Assembly: GCA_910584195.1 (NCBI GenBank)
Contig: CAJTYV010000023.1
Location: 1-47,175, forward strand
Origin: an uncultured Ruminococcus sp.
GTDB lineage: Bacteria; Bacillota; Clostridia; Oscillospirales; Ruminococcaceae
Direction of reading: 5' to 3'
DNA: 47,175 bases
The position numbers and the translations under genes are program-made. How positions within the stretch are numbered: position 1 is the first letter of the stretch; each line of letters starts with the position of its first letter. The notes beneath the pieces are model-generated. The model was not told the origin of the DNA, made no database searches, and was given only the letters and a program-made list of their open reading frames with translations. Of the stretch, positions 34,054-41,919 are shown one piece after another.

Positions 34054-35115
34054 TCATCTGAATTTCCATTTCAATTTCCTGCTTATTTCCTCTGCGCTCT
34101 GCTTATCCCATTTCATTGATTCCGCCCACTTGATCATTTCCTTGTCGCCGTCTGCAATTTGCTGCAGCAGTTCCTGATAACCGCCGACACCGCCGCAATC
34201 TTCCGGCGGCGCTTTCCCTGTGACCTTCAAACAAGTTGGCACAACGTTTTCATGCTCCTCAGTGACTTCAAGCCATTCAATCTTATGCTGCCAGTAATCG
34301 CCCATATCGTAGATATACCATATGTCAGCATATTTGCATAACAACTCATATATGTTGCATTCTGTATCATTCTTTGTAGGTATTTCATCAAATTCACCAT
34401 CTTCGTACTCGGATTTTATTCTCATCACCGGTTCGCCGTTTTCGCCATATGCTATGAACTCATAAAGATGACAATTCTGCCAATTAAAACAACTTTGTAT
34501 TGCAGCATGAAGCCCGTAGAAGTTCATATTCGCAGGCAGAGAAATTTCCCTGCTGATCTCAAAATCAGGATAGTCAAGCGTGATTTTCAACCGGAGCATA
34601 TCAATGTTGTAAAAAGGAACGTTATATCTGCTTTTCAGCATTTCAAGGAAAACTTCTGCCGGGTACTTGTATTTTCCGTCAACGCTGAAAAGTCTGTTGT
34701 TCAGCCATTTTGACGCATCAACCTGCAATATATTCCCTTTATCAAGCCGATCCTGGATATATTTCAGTTCTATTGCATTCCGGTTAAGCTGTGCTGTTGC
34801 AGAACGGTCGCCGTTCTTAGCAACTGTAATATCTCCGCAGTCAAAAAGGTATGCAAGAATAATATCAGAATTGATATAATATTCCCGAAGCAAATTTCCA
34901 AGCTGTTCCTTGAAGTCGATTTTCTTGTAATCAGCCGCTTTTAATCCCCAGAGAATCATTGAAAATCGTGTTGCCGTGTTCATAAAAATCACGCAGTTCC
35001 GGCGATTGATTTTCAGCGTATGAACAAACCATGTATTGGATTTATCCGTCTCTTTGGCAGTTTCCGCCTTGATTTCCATAGCCTTCTGCATATCATTTGA
35101 ATAAGTCAGCAGCAT
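34054..35115 (-). CDS. Plasmid pRiA4b ORF-3-like protein with a DUF6933-like N-terminus
   Basis: This 353-aa protein starts at ATG 35115, behind GAGGAGTGATAGT. The N-terminal half (NTWFVHTLKINRRNCVIFMN, ILWGLKAAD) resembles the DUF6933 group. The C-terminal half (YNIDMLRLKITL, PANMNFYGLHAAIQSCFNW, HLYEF, YDMGDYWQHKIEWL, PPEDCGGVGGY) is the pRiA4b ORF-3 domain found on plasmids and mobile elements. Biochemical function is not known. It stands among other accessory genes downstream of a metallophosphoesterase gene. Confidence 0.8.
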   Translation of the reverse strand: MLLTYSNDMQKAMEIKAETAKETDKSNTWFVHTLKINRRNCVIFMNTATRFSMILWGLKAADYKKIDFKEQLGNLLREYYINSDIILAYLFDCGDITVAKNGDRSATAQLNRNAIELKYIQDRLDKGNILQVDASKWLNNRLFSVDGKYKYPAEVFLEMLKSRYNVPFYNIDMLRLKITLDYPDFEISREISLPANMNFYGLHAAIQSCFNWQNCHLYEFIAYGENGEPVMRIKSEYEDGEFDEIPTKNDTECNIYELLCKYADIWYIYDMGDYWQHKIEWLEVTEEHENVVPTCLKVTGKAPPEDCGGVGGYQELLQQIADGDKEMIKWAESMKWDKQSAEEISRKLKWKFR

Positions 35116-35199
35116 ACTATCACTCCTCACAGTCTATTTTATTTTCTTTGCACCAGCGGCAATATTTCCACACATGAACGTTTGCCGCTGCATTATATT

Positions 35200-35868
35200 T
35201 TATTCAATCGTGACAACCTCATCTAACAAAACCTGCACATTATCTCTTACAATACGATTTACATGGAAGTGTCCTGCAAACCACTTCTTGAATTTCAGCT
35301 CACCATATAGCCACTCAAAATATCCCGTCAGTTCCGCATCATGCATATTAGGGACAAAGCCGAGGTAATGAATCACTGACTGCGGAACTGTGTGTGTAAG
35401 GACGTAGTCAACCTTGTAATCGCACGATTGGAGCGTTTCTTCCGCAGCCTTATACTCTTCATTATTCGGCAGTTCTTGCTTCCACCAGCTTCTGCCTTCA
35501 ACACGCATTGCCTTGTCAACAGAATATGCACCACCCATTGCGAAGAAGCTCTTTCCCTCAATCACAAAACGCTGCCCACGCATCAGGTGATAGATGTTAT
35601 CGGAAATCTTGTGAACCTTTCCGCCGTTCCATTCGATAATGGGGTAAGTATACAGAAGATCAAAGTCCTCATGATTGCCATCTACAAATGCTATGGTGAA
35701 TGGTTCTGCTGTCAATTTGGCAAGAAAGTAACGATGATAGGGTGTATCCCAAACAAATCCGAAGTCACCGCAGACGATAACAATATCGTCTTTTGAGACT
35801 GGATATTGATAGATTCTGTTCAAAAATGCATCGTATTCTCCATGTGTGTCTCCGGTTATGTAAATCAT
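35200..35868 (-). CDS. Metallophosphoesterase (calcineurin-like)
   Basis: This 222-aa protein starts at ATG 35868, behind AGAGGTGATTCT. It carries the full metallophosphoesterase signature: D-T-H-G (GDTHGEYDAF), GDFG, GNHE (VDGNHEDFD), a late H (LTHTVP) and G-H-F-H (AGHFHVN). It probably hydrolyses a phosphomonoester or diester in the cytosol. Substrate cannot be read from the sequence. It lies between the S51 peptidase and pRiA4b-like genes, all in the same direction, with gaps near 50-85 bp. Confidence 0.9.
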   Translation of the reverse strand: MIYITGDTHGEYDAFLNRIYQYPVSKDDIVIVCGDFGFVWDTPYHRYFLAKLTAEPFTIAFVDGNHEDFDLLYTYPIIEWNGGKVHKISDNIYHLMRGQRFVIEGKSFFAMGGAYSVDKAMRVEGRSWWKQELPNNEEYKAAEETLQSCDYKVDYVLTHTVPQSVIHYLGFVPNMHDAELTGYFEWLYGELKFKKWFAGHFHVNRIVRDNVQVLLDEVVTIE

Positions 35869-35915
35869 AGAATCACCTCTTGCTTTTATCATTATCGGAT
35901 AGTCCTTAACTACAG

Positions 35916-36488
35916 TTACGGCAGAATAATAAGCTGATCATTAGCAATCGTAATCAGTTCAGGCTCATCGCCGATATAGGAACGGCACATCTTGATCTCC
36001 TCTGTACCTCTGTAATCGAAGTGGCACAGTACATATTTATCAGTCAGTCCCAAAGCCGTGAAATCTCCATCCGTGATATGGTTATTGTCATCAAAATTTC
36101 TGACATATTCAACATCCTGACAAGCCAAACAAGCTCCGGCAGAAAATCCAAGATAGACCGCACCAGCCGCAACCTGCTGTTTGATAAAGCTGTCAAGGCG
36201 GTACTTCTTTACAAGATACAACAACTTGAAAGTGTTTCCTCCAAGTACAGCTATGTAATCATACTTTTTGTCCATGTATGCATCTGGATTGGCACTGTCA
36301 AAAACAAAAATATTTTCCGTCTTGAAACCAAGCATTGCAGCACAGTTCTTTTCCCTCTGTCCTGTTTCTTCTTCAAACATACAAGCCAATGGAACGATCA
36401 GCATATTACCGGTCTGATCTGGTATAAGTTCACCGATTTTCAGGCGAACTTGTGTATGACTGAATCCGTATGAACCTAATATCAGCAT
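35916..36488 (-). CDS. Peptidase S51 family protein (PepE-like)
   Basis: This 190-aa protein has the S51 nucleophile motif LGFSAGACLA with the catalytic Ser near residue 114, preceded by VLGGNTFKLLY, and a late His in LCHFDYRG. Family members are Ser-dependent dipeptidases (aspartyl dipeptidase) or cyanophycinase-like enzymes. The length is slightly short but complete. AGAGGTGATAAT precedes the ATG. It may belong to one transcript with the ASCH gene upstream (gap 28 bp). Confidence 0.85.
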   Translation of the reverse strand: MLILGSYGFSHTQVRLKIGELIPDQTGNMLIVPLACMFEEETGQREKNCAAMLGFKTENIFVFDSANPDAYMDKKYDYIAVLGGNTFKLLYLVKKYRLDSFIKQQVAAGAVYLGFSAGACLACQDVEYVRNFDDNNHITDGDFTALGLTDKYVLCHFDYRGTEEIKMCRSYIGDEPELITIANDQLIILP

Positions 36489-36516
36489 ATTATCACCTCT
36501 GTAAATGTTTTGTTTC

Positions 36517-37281
36517 TTATAATCCCAGTATCTTCAATGTTTTCTCGTCCTCATTTCCACGGCAGAACTTGTTAAGCACCTTTTGGAACAAATCCTGCTC
36601 CGGTACTGCATATTTGAACAACGTCATGCAAGAACGCAGCTTAAAAGCATCCGGATATCCGAATACTGCCATCGGATCGTCCGTTTCAATGTTCAGGAGT
36701 TCTTTTGTTATCTCTATTAATCTTTCTCCGAGAATAGGATGTGTATAATAATCTTTGGCTTCGGACAAATTTTTGATAGAGAAGTAAGCGGTTGTACCGC
36801 TAAGTCCCAGTCCTTTAATCTGCGGAAACACATACCAAATCCAATGTGATATTTTCTCTCCTTGTTTCATTTCAATTAAAGCAGTCTGATACGTTTCTCC
36901 GAAACCATAGCCGTGGTCTTGTGCGTCTATGAACTTCTGAAGGTCGGTACAGTACAGCTCTATACCAAGCACGCCGTACTTCTCCTGATCTTCCCGGCTA
37001 TAATACTCGTTCATGTGGTTAGGATCAGGGGTGTCTGTTGATTTATACCCAAGTTTCTCCTTTGGAAGTGATGCGTACAGCTCCGCAAAAGAAGTGAACC
37101 TGTGCAGAGCGGTCACTCTGGTTTGCAATCTTAACTTCTCATCATCCAAGCATGTGAATTCAATAAAATCACCGACCTGCACCTTCTGACGCTTTTCATC
37201 GTATAACCGCAGTTCTATTGTCTTGCTGCCGTTCTTGATCTTCTCAAATGGTGATAGTCTTAGTTTCATTTTATGAAGCAT
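36517..37281 (-). CDS. ASCH domain fused to a DUF1810 domain
   Basis: This 254-aa protein starts at the ATG at 37281 (AGAGG 9 nt upstream). Residues 1-110 form an ASCH domain (MKLRLSPFEKIKNGSKTIELRLYDEKR), a PUA-like fold that binds RNA or modified nucleotides. Residues about 115-254 match DUF1810 (FIDAQDHGYGFGETYQTALIEMKQGEK, HWIWYVFPQI, YFSIKNLSEAKDYY). The two domains are more often separate proteins. The fusion suggests they act on a common nucleic-acid or nucleotide ligand. No catalytic assignment is possible. Confidence 0.85.
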   Translation of the reverse strand: MLHKMKLRLSPFEKIKNGSKTIELRLYDEKRQKVQVGDFIEFTCLDDEKLRLQTRVTALHRFTSFAELYASLPKEKLGYKSTDTPDPNHMNEYYSREDQEKYGVLGIELYCTDLQKFIDAQDHGYGFGETYQTALIEMKQGEKISHWIWYVFPQIKGLGLSGTTAYFSIKNLSEAKDYYTHPILGERLIEITKELLNIETDDPMAVFGYPDAFKLRSCMTLFKYAVPEQDLFQKVLNKFCRGNEDEKTLKILGL

Positions 37282-37370
37282 TATTCTCATCCTCTCTTGT
37301 CATTCTCACCAATCTGTTCCGCACACTTTACTGCGCATGCAAAAATGTAATTTCCCTCCAAGTAACTGCT

Positions 37371-40172
37371 TTACACTAAATGAATCGATCCAATCCTCAC
37401 TACCACCTCAAGCTGAAGCTTGCTCTTTGTTCCATTATCGAACAGCACTTCTATTACATGAATATCATCTCTTATGGTTTCAAGGCCGACAATAACGCCT
37501 TCGCCATAAGTATCATGTTTTATCCGTGTGTTTACAGTATACGGAGCAAGTGATAAATCCACCTGAAGGGGCTGCGTTTCTATTTTCGGCTCTATAATTT
37601 GAAAATCGGGATGACGGATAACAGGTTCTCTTTCCGTTCGGTCAGGTGGAGCAACCGCATTTACAAATTCAGATCCGCATTCGCTGACATAGAATAGATG
37701 CAGCTCGTTCTTTGCTCGTGTGATTGCCACATAGAATAGCCGTCTTTCTTCTTCATAAGTATCGATACACTCCTGCTCCTGTGCGTCTTCCCGACATGAA
37801 TGCGGCAGGCATCCATCATAAACATCTACGATATAGACTGTATCAAATTCAAGCCCTTTGGCGGAATGAATAGTTGATAGGATAACGGGGTTCTCATCTG
37901 TGCATTTGTAGTTCTCAATCAACTGTGGCAATTGCGACAGCCGTTCAAGAAAACCTTTTATAGTCTCCTCACGAACAGCCAAGGCATATAGAATGTCGAC
38001 TTTTCCTATATCAAGTTCCTTCTCCTTGGCATAGGCATAGTACCAAAAACGGCAAATCAAGTCTATGGCATCATACGGTTTTGAAACGGATATTTTCTTC
38101 ATCTTATGTCTGAAATCTTCTGCTTTGCGCATCAATGTAGGCCACTGAGCCATCTGATTGACCAGTTCATCCGCTATTGTGATTCTCTTCTGCGGTGCCT
38201 TTCTACAACTCCAATATGCCGCATTCTTTTTGAATCCATATCCGCACTTATAATATACCTGATTAAATGCTTCGGCATCATTCAGATTTATAGCAAATCT
38301 GAGAAAATATACAATATCCTGAACGACCTTGCTTGTAAAGAAGTTTTCTCCTGCCTCTTTCAAACGGATAAAGGGGATGTCCTCACGAAGAAATAAGTCC
38401 ATCAAAGGAATAGCACTGCCGTTGTTGCGATAAAGCACTGCCATCTGACCGTGCTCTTTCTTGAAAAGCTCGGCAATTGCTGAATACTGCTGATGTTTTT
38501 TTCTGACTGTTATTCTCTCAATCGGCTTTCCGTCACCTCGGCTAGCCACCATGTGTTTTTCAGAATGCCGGTTGATGTTCTGACTGATAAAACGCTGTGC
38601 TGCCGATACAATCGGCTTTGTGGAACGGTAATTTGTTTCAAGAAACAAGATATACGGATTGGTATATGTATCAGTAAAGTCAAGGAGCGCACGGGGGTAG
38701 GCTGCACGAAAACGGTAAATACTCTGGTCTTCATCGCCAACCATGAAAATATTATTCTGCTTTGATGCAAGCATTCTTATGATTTCATGCTGTATTTTCG
38801 ATGTGTCCTGTGCTTCATCAACACAGATATACTGGTATTGTGCTTGAAACCACGCTAAAACCTTTGGACGTGCCACTAGGATCTCTCTTGCGTAGATTAA
38901 CTGATCGTCAAAATCCATGCGTTTTTGCGATTTGAGCGTATCGACATACTGATTGAAGAATTCCTCGTAGAAAGGCTCGTCATTCAAATACTCAGCCCTC
39001 TGTTTAGGCGTTGTCAGCATCATATTCTTGATATAGCTTATTACGGTCTGTGCCTCGATGATATCTGCTTCATGCGGAAATTTGTCACCAGTAAGAGCGA
39101 TGTAGATTGACTTAATGATGTTGGTTTGTTCACTTGCTTTCAGCATTGTAAATCGTGTACGCTGATACATCTGAACATATTTATTGATTATCTGCTCACA
39201 CAGTGAGTTGATAGTGCGGATATTAAGCCAGCTTGCCATTTCAGGCTCGAATTTCTCTGCAAAACGCCGTTTAATGTCGTTAGTCGCACTGACCGTATAT
39301 GTGATTGCAAGGATATTTTCCGGTGCAATCCTCTTACAGTAGATCATGTAACCCATTCTTGCCACCATAACTGTGGTCTTACCGCTGCCGGGGACAGCAA
39401 TCATCAGATTAGCACCACTGACAGCCTGAACTGCCCGCTGCTGCTGTGGGTTCAATTTGATATTGTACTTTTCCAAAAACGCCCGGAAGTCCTCATCTAC
39501 CTGCGTGTCCAGATGAAGTGGCAGAGGGCAAACTCCATTGATCAGACCTACATACACTAAAAATGCTTCTTTTGTATACTTACGTTTGATACGGAAACCA
39601 TCGTTGGTAAAAGCCTGAATATGAAGGATGCATTCTCCCTCATCCGCAATCTGGAAAAACAGATCTATCTCACCGGCACGCAGGTTATACTTCCGAAATG
39701 TTGAACGAGGCTTGCTCCATGTGAATTGATTCGCATCCGGTTCTGTGATCAATGCCTGCTCATAATCCTCTCGCATATCGTACAGCCATACGACCTTATA
39801 TCCGATATTACCATGATAGAATACGTTTCTGTCATTAAACTTTCCGGAAGAGAGAGGGCTATGCTGAAACTCCACAACCGTTCTGTCAGTCAGAACATCT
39901 GCCCTGTGGCGGATATCATCGCACTGAACAACTACTTCCTGATTCTCAGCTGGGAACTGATTTTGCCACTCGAAATGCCAGTCGGACATATCATACTGCC
40001 CATTCCAGCTATCGTTGCATTCACAGTTCGGGAAATGTGAAAAATGGCGTGCTCTTTCAGTACCAGACTTCACAAACATCTTCTCAAGACAAACAGGGCA
40101 GAAAAACGCATCACCCTGAACCGCATCACGAATTGAAATGCGTTTTTGGTTTTTATCTAAGGCAATGTACAT
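37371..40172 (-). CDS. CoiA-like nuclease domain fused to a UvrD/Rep-type helicase
   Basis: This 933-aa protein begins with a CoiA-like region (residues 1-135): paired cysteines FFCPVCLEKM, RARHFSHF, WHFEWQ and R-A-D...VVEFQHS, where D...E-x-Q fits a restriction-endonuclease-like fold. The SF1 helicase begins near 235: Q motif QQQRAVQA, Walker A AVPGSGKTT (about 257), Walker B YICVDEAQD, GDEDQSIYRFR, a LETNYRST motif, HSAKGLEFDTVYI and the final VAITRAKNEL. A C-terminal beta domain (HDTYGEGVIVG) resembles that of UvrD/PcrA. A nuclease-helicase in one chain, among toxin and restriction remnants, points to DNA processing, possibly anti-phage defence. Confidence 0.88.
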   Translation of the reverse strand: MYIALDKNQKRISIRDAVQGDAFFCPVCLEKMFVKSGTERARHFSHFPNCECNDSWNGQYDMSDWHFEWQNQFPAENQEVVVQCDDIRHRADVLTDRTVVEFQHSPLSSGKFNDRNVFYHGNIGYKVVWLYDMREDYEQALITEPDANQFTWSKPRSTFRKYNLRAGEIDLFFQIADEGECILHIQAFTNDGFRIKRKYTKEAFLVYVGLINGVCPLPLHLDTQVDEDFRAFLEKYNIKLNPQQQRAVQAVSGANLMIAVPGSGKTTVMVARMGYMIYCKRIAPENILAITYTVSATNDIKRRFAEKFEPEMASWLNIRTINSLCEQIINKYVQMYQRTRFTMLKASEQTNIIKSIYIALTGDKFPHEADIIEAQTVISYIKNMMLTTPKQRAEYLNDEPFYEEFFNQYVDTLKSQKRMDFDDQLIYAREILVARPKVLAWFQAQYQYICVDEAQDTSKIQHEIIRMLASKQNNIFMVGDEDQSIYRFRAAYPRALLDFTDTYTNPYILFLETNYRSTKPIVSAAQRFISQNINRHSEKHMVASRGDGKPIERITVRKKHQQYSAIAELFKKEHGQMAVLYRNNGSAIPLMDLFLREDIPFIRLKEAGENFFTSKVVQDIVYFLRFAINLNDAEAFNQVYYKCGYGFKKNAAYWSCRKAPQKRITIADELVNQMAQWPTLMRKAEDFRHKMKKISVSKPYDAIDLICRFWYYAYAKEKELDIGKVDILYALAVREETIKGFLERLSQLPQLIENYKCTDENPVILSTIHSAKGLEFDTVYIVDVYDGCLPHSCREDAQEQECIDTYEEERRLFYVAITRAKNELHLFYVSECGSEFVNAVAPPDRTEREPVIRHPDFQIIEPKIETQPLQVDLSLAPYTVNTRIKHDTYGEGVIVGLETIRDDIHVIEVLFDNGTKSKLQLEVVVRIGSIHLV

Positions 40173-40197
40173 TTTCCGCCCTCCTTTGACTATTCAC

Positions 40198-41064
40198 TTA
40201 TTTCCTGTGTTTGCTTCGATAGTCTTGTACCATCTCTCGTGTAACCGGATAAGGATCGCCCAGCATCCACTTGCAATCGTAAAAGTCCCAAATTCTCTCC
40301 AGCTCATCTTCAGAGTCAATTCCAAGCTGATACATCTTAACCATAGCAAAAGTCAAATCATACCATTTGCAATCGTAATGTTGACACAGATCGTTTAGCT
40401 CATCTTGACTTTTAATTTGCAATTCCGACATAACATCTATAATTTCGCTGATTTTCTCGTCCCTATTCTTATCGTACTGTATTGCCATTTCAAAACACTG
40501 CTCAATAAGATAAGCAAACGGAATAGAAAGCTTCTCTGATAACTCGGAAATCAAACAGCAGGTTGCGGTATCAAATCCTAATTCATCAGTTGCGTGAATA
40601 AAGTCCTCAAAATAGTGCCAGTCCGTGTTGCTCAGATTATCGCCTTTAAGTTTCGCAATAATGGAATCCAGTCTGCATTTATTTGCAAGATGGTTCTCTA
40701 ACACCTTTCTCACATCAGGAAGACTATCTTTACTTTTGCGGATCTCTATAGGAGTTTTTCCGAATTCTCTTTTGATAGCTCTCGCAAAAGCAGTCTGATC
40801 TGAATAGCCATATTCCAAGGAAACATCTGCGATAACTCTATCAGGGTTATTAACAAGCTCACTTGCGGCAAAGAACAATCTACGCTTGCGAATATACTCA
40901 CGAAACGTAAGGTTTCCGGAAGTGATCACAGCGATAAACTTGTTGTAGTCCTGATCACAGTAGTTCGTTTCGGCGTAGATTTTTCTGGCGATCTCCTTGT
41001 GGTTGAGATGAATATGCTTATCAATGATAGATAAAGCCGTGCCAAGAACGTTGTTGTTACTCAT
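40198..41064 (-). CDS. AraC-type helix-turn-helix protein
   Basis: This 288-aa protein carries its AraC-like HTH in the N-terminal half: SGNLTFREYIRKRRLFFAASEL, then ADVSLEYGYSDQTAFARAIKREFGKTPIEIRKS (residues about 50-110). The remaining 170 residues are helical with repeated YDCKWY/YDCKWML motifs and could sense a ligand or partner. Most AraC proteins have the HTH at the C-terminus, so this is the inverted arrangement. GGAGGT precedes the ATG and an extended -10 promoter lies upstream. It ends 25 bp before the CoiA-UvrD start and may regulate it. Confidence 0.82.
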   Translation of the reverse strand: MSNNNVLGTALSIIDKHIHLNHKEIARKIYAETNYCDQDYNKFIAVITSGNLTFREYIRKRRLFFAASELVNNPDRVIADVSLEYGYSDQTAFARAIKREFGKTPIEIRKSKDSLPDVRKVLENHLANKCRLDSIIAKLKGDNLSNTDWHYFEDFIHATDELGFDTATCCLISELSEKLSIPFAYLIEQCFEMAIQYDKNRDEKISEIIDVMSELQIKSQDELNDLCQHYDCKWYDLTFAMVKMYQLGIDSEDELERIWDFYDCKWMLGDPYPVTREMVQDYRSKHRK

Positions 41065-41096
41065 AGTACTGAGTACCTCCTTTATTTGATGTCTCT

Positions 41097-41105
41097 ATTA
41101 TATCA
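41097..41105 (-). promoter_or_regulatory. Extended -10 promoter of the AraC-type gene
   Basis: On the minus strand TGATATAAT lies about 33 bp upstream of the ATG. The -35 region is not consensus, which is usual with an extended -10. A GTACT-c-AGTAC palindrome overlaps the ribosome binding site. Confidence 0.5.
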
Positions 41106-41167
41106 GAAATACTCTACAAAGTCTTGACAGTTGGAATGCAACAAATGTCAATGTGAGCATTTGCTCA

Positions 41168-41342
41168 TCACACTCCCAGATGTCTCTCAAAAACGCTCAT
41201 CACTTCTTTGGCACGTTTCTCACCGATGCCCTTAATGCCCTTGATATCCTTCTCAACCTCTCTCAGGTCAATGGTAGGCGTATCCTTTCGCAAGCTCGTC
41301 AGCGTAACGCACAAGGAACGCTTGCAGTTCCTCACGGGACAT
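41168..41342 (-). pseudogene. Frameshifted remnant with a helix-hairpin-helix end
   Basis: One frame reads MSREELQAFLVRYADELAKG and stops. The +1 frame continues TPTIDLREVEKDIKGIKGIG and then EKRAKEVMSVFERHLGV with a stop at 41168. Joined by one frameshift they make a plausible helical protein ending in a helix-hairpin-helix DNA-binding motif (IKGIGEKRAKEV). No intact start context is left. Confidence 0.5.
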
Positions 41343-41347
41343 TTTCT

Positions 41348-41491
41348 TTATGGAGCGATATGTATCACGATATTTTCTGTATCCTGTGCTGCTCCTGTGT
41401 TTGAGAGCTCCGGTCTTTCTATCAAAAGGCGCGGCTCTACAGAGATTTCTTGTTCCTTGCCATACCACATTAATTCGAGTTTGTTAGCCAT
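41348..41491 (-). pseudogene. N-terminal remnant of a type III-like adenine DNA methyltransferase
   Basis: From an ATG at 41491 with GGAGG 6 nt upstream, 47 codons read MANKLELMWYGKEQEISVEP and on to DTENIVIH before diverging and stopping. The start is the conserved N-terminus of site-specific adenine methyltransferases of the type III Mod kind, which continue with a GDN-L-AL segment and the DPPY motif. Both are missing, so the gene was cut by a deletion soon after IVIH. A good SD means that a short peptide may still be made. Confidence 0.7.
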
Positions 41492-41586
41492 TTTGTACCT
41501 CCATCGGATTACAACATCTCATTTTCCATTATACCACAAACCGCCCCGATTTTCAAGCGGTAAACAAGTAAAAACAGGAAAAATTC

Positions 41587-41637
41587 AAGGCTCTGCTGTT
41601 CTACCCTTTTGGGAGTAAAACAAGGCAGAGCCTTTTT
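41587..41637. terminator. Probable bidirectional terminator
   Basis: AAGGCTCTGC pairs with GCAGAGCCTT. The plus strand then has TTTTT, and the minus strand has GAATTTTT after the stem. It would end the AAA_13 operon transcript before the methyltransferase remnant. Confidence 0.6.
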
Positions 41638-41638
41638 C

Positions 41639-41908
41639 TTACATTGTTTCCTGATACAAAACTCTCGTTTTACGCCACTCTGTAAACTTGGCATCTAAAA
41701 ATAGCAGCCACGCATTTTGGTCAATATATGCTTCTGGATAGGAATTGCCCTCATTTCTTCTTTCCATAACCATATTGAACTGCTCTGGTCTAAGATCAAG
41801 CTGCGGTACGGCTAAAGCTTCGTCATCGTCACTGTCATTACTGCTATCACCGAATATCTTCTTGTGTATTTTTTCAGCCGTTTCGTAATAATGCGTTATG
41901 TACCTATG
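41639..41908 (-). pseudogene. Open frame without a start downstream of the AAA_13 gene
   Basis: An 89-codon frame is open right after the AAA_13 stop: THYYETAEKIHKKIFG, an acidic stretch, LDLRPEQFNMVMERR, then AWLLFLDAKFTEWRKTRVL. No ATG, GTG or TTG start occurs in the first half. The sequence is protein-like, so I read it as the C-terminal part of a decayed gene. Family not recognised. Confidence 0.45.
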
Positions 41909-41919
41909 TCATTATGTTT

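Noticed and set aside
41509..41694. Minus-strand 61-aa ORF over the terminator
   Set aside because: It runs through the terminator stem and the end of the startless frame, with no SD.
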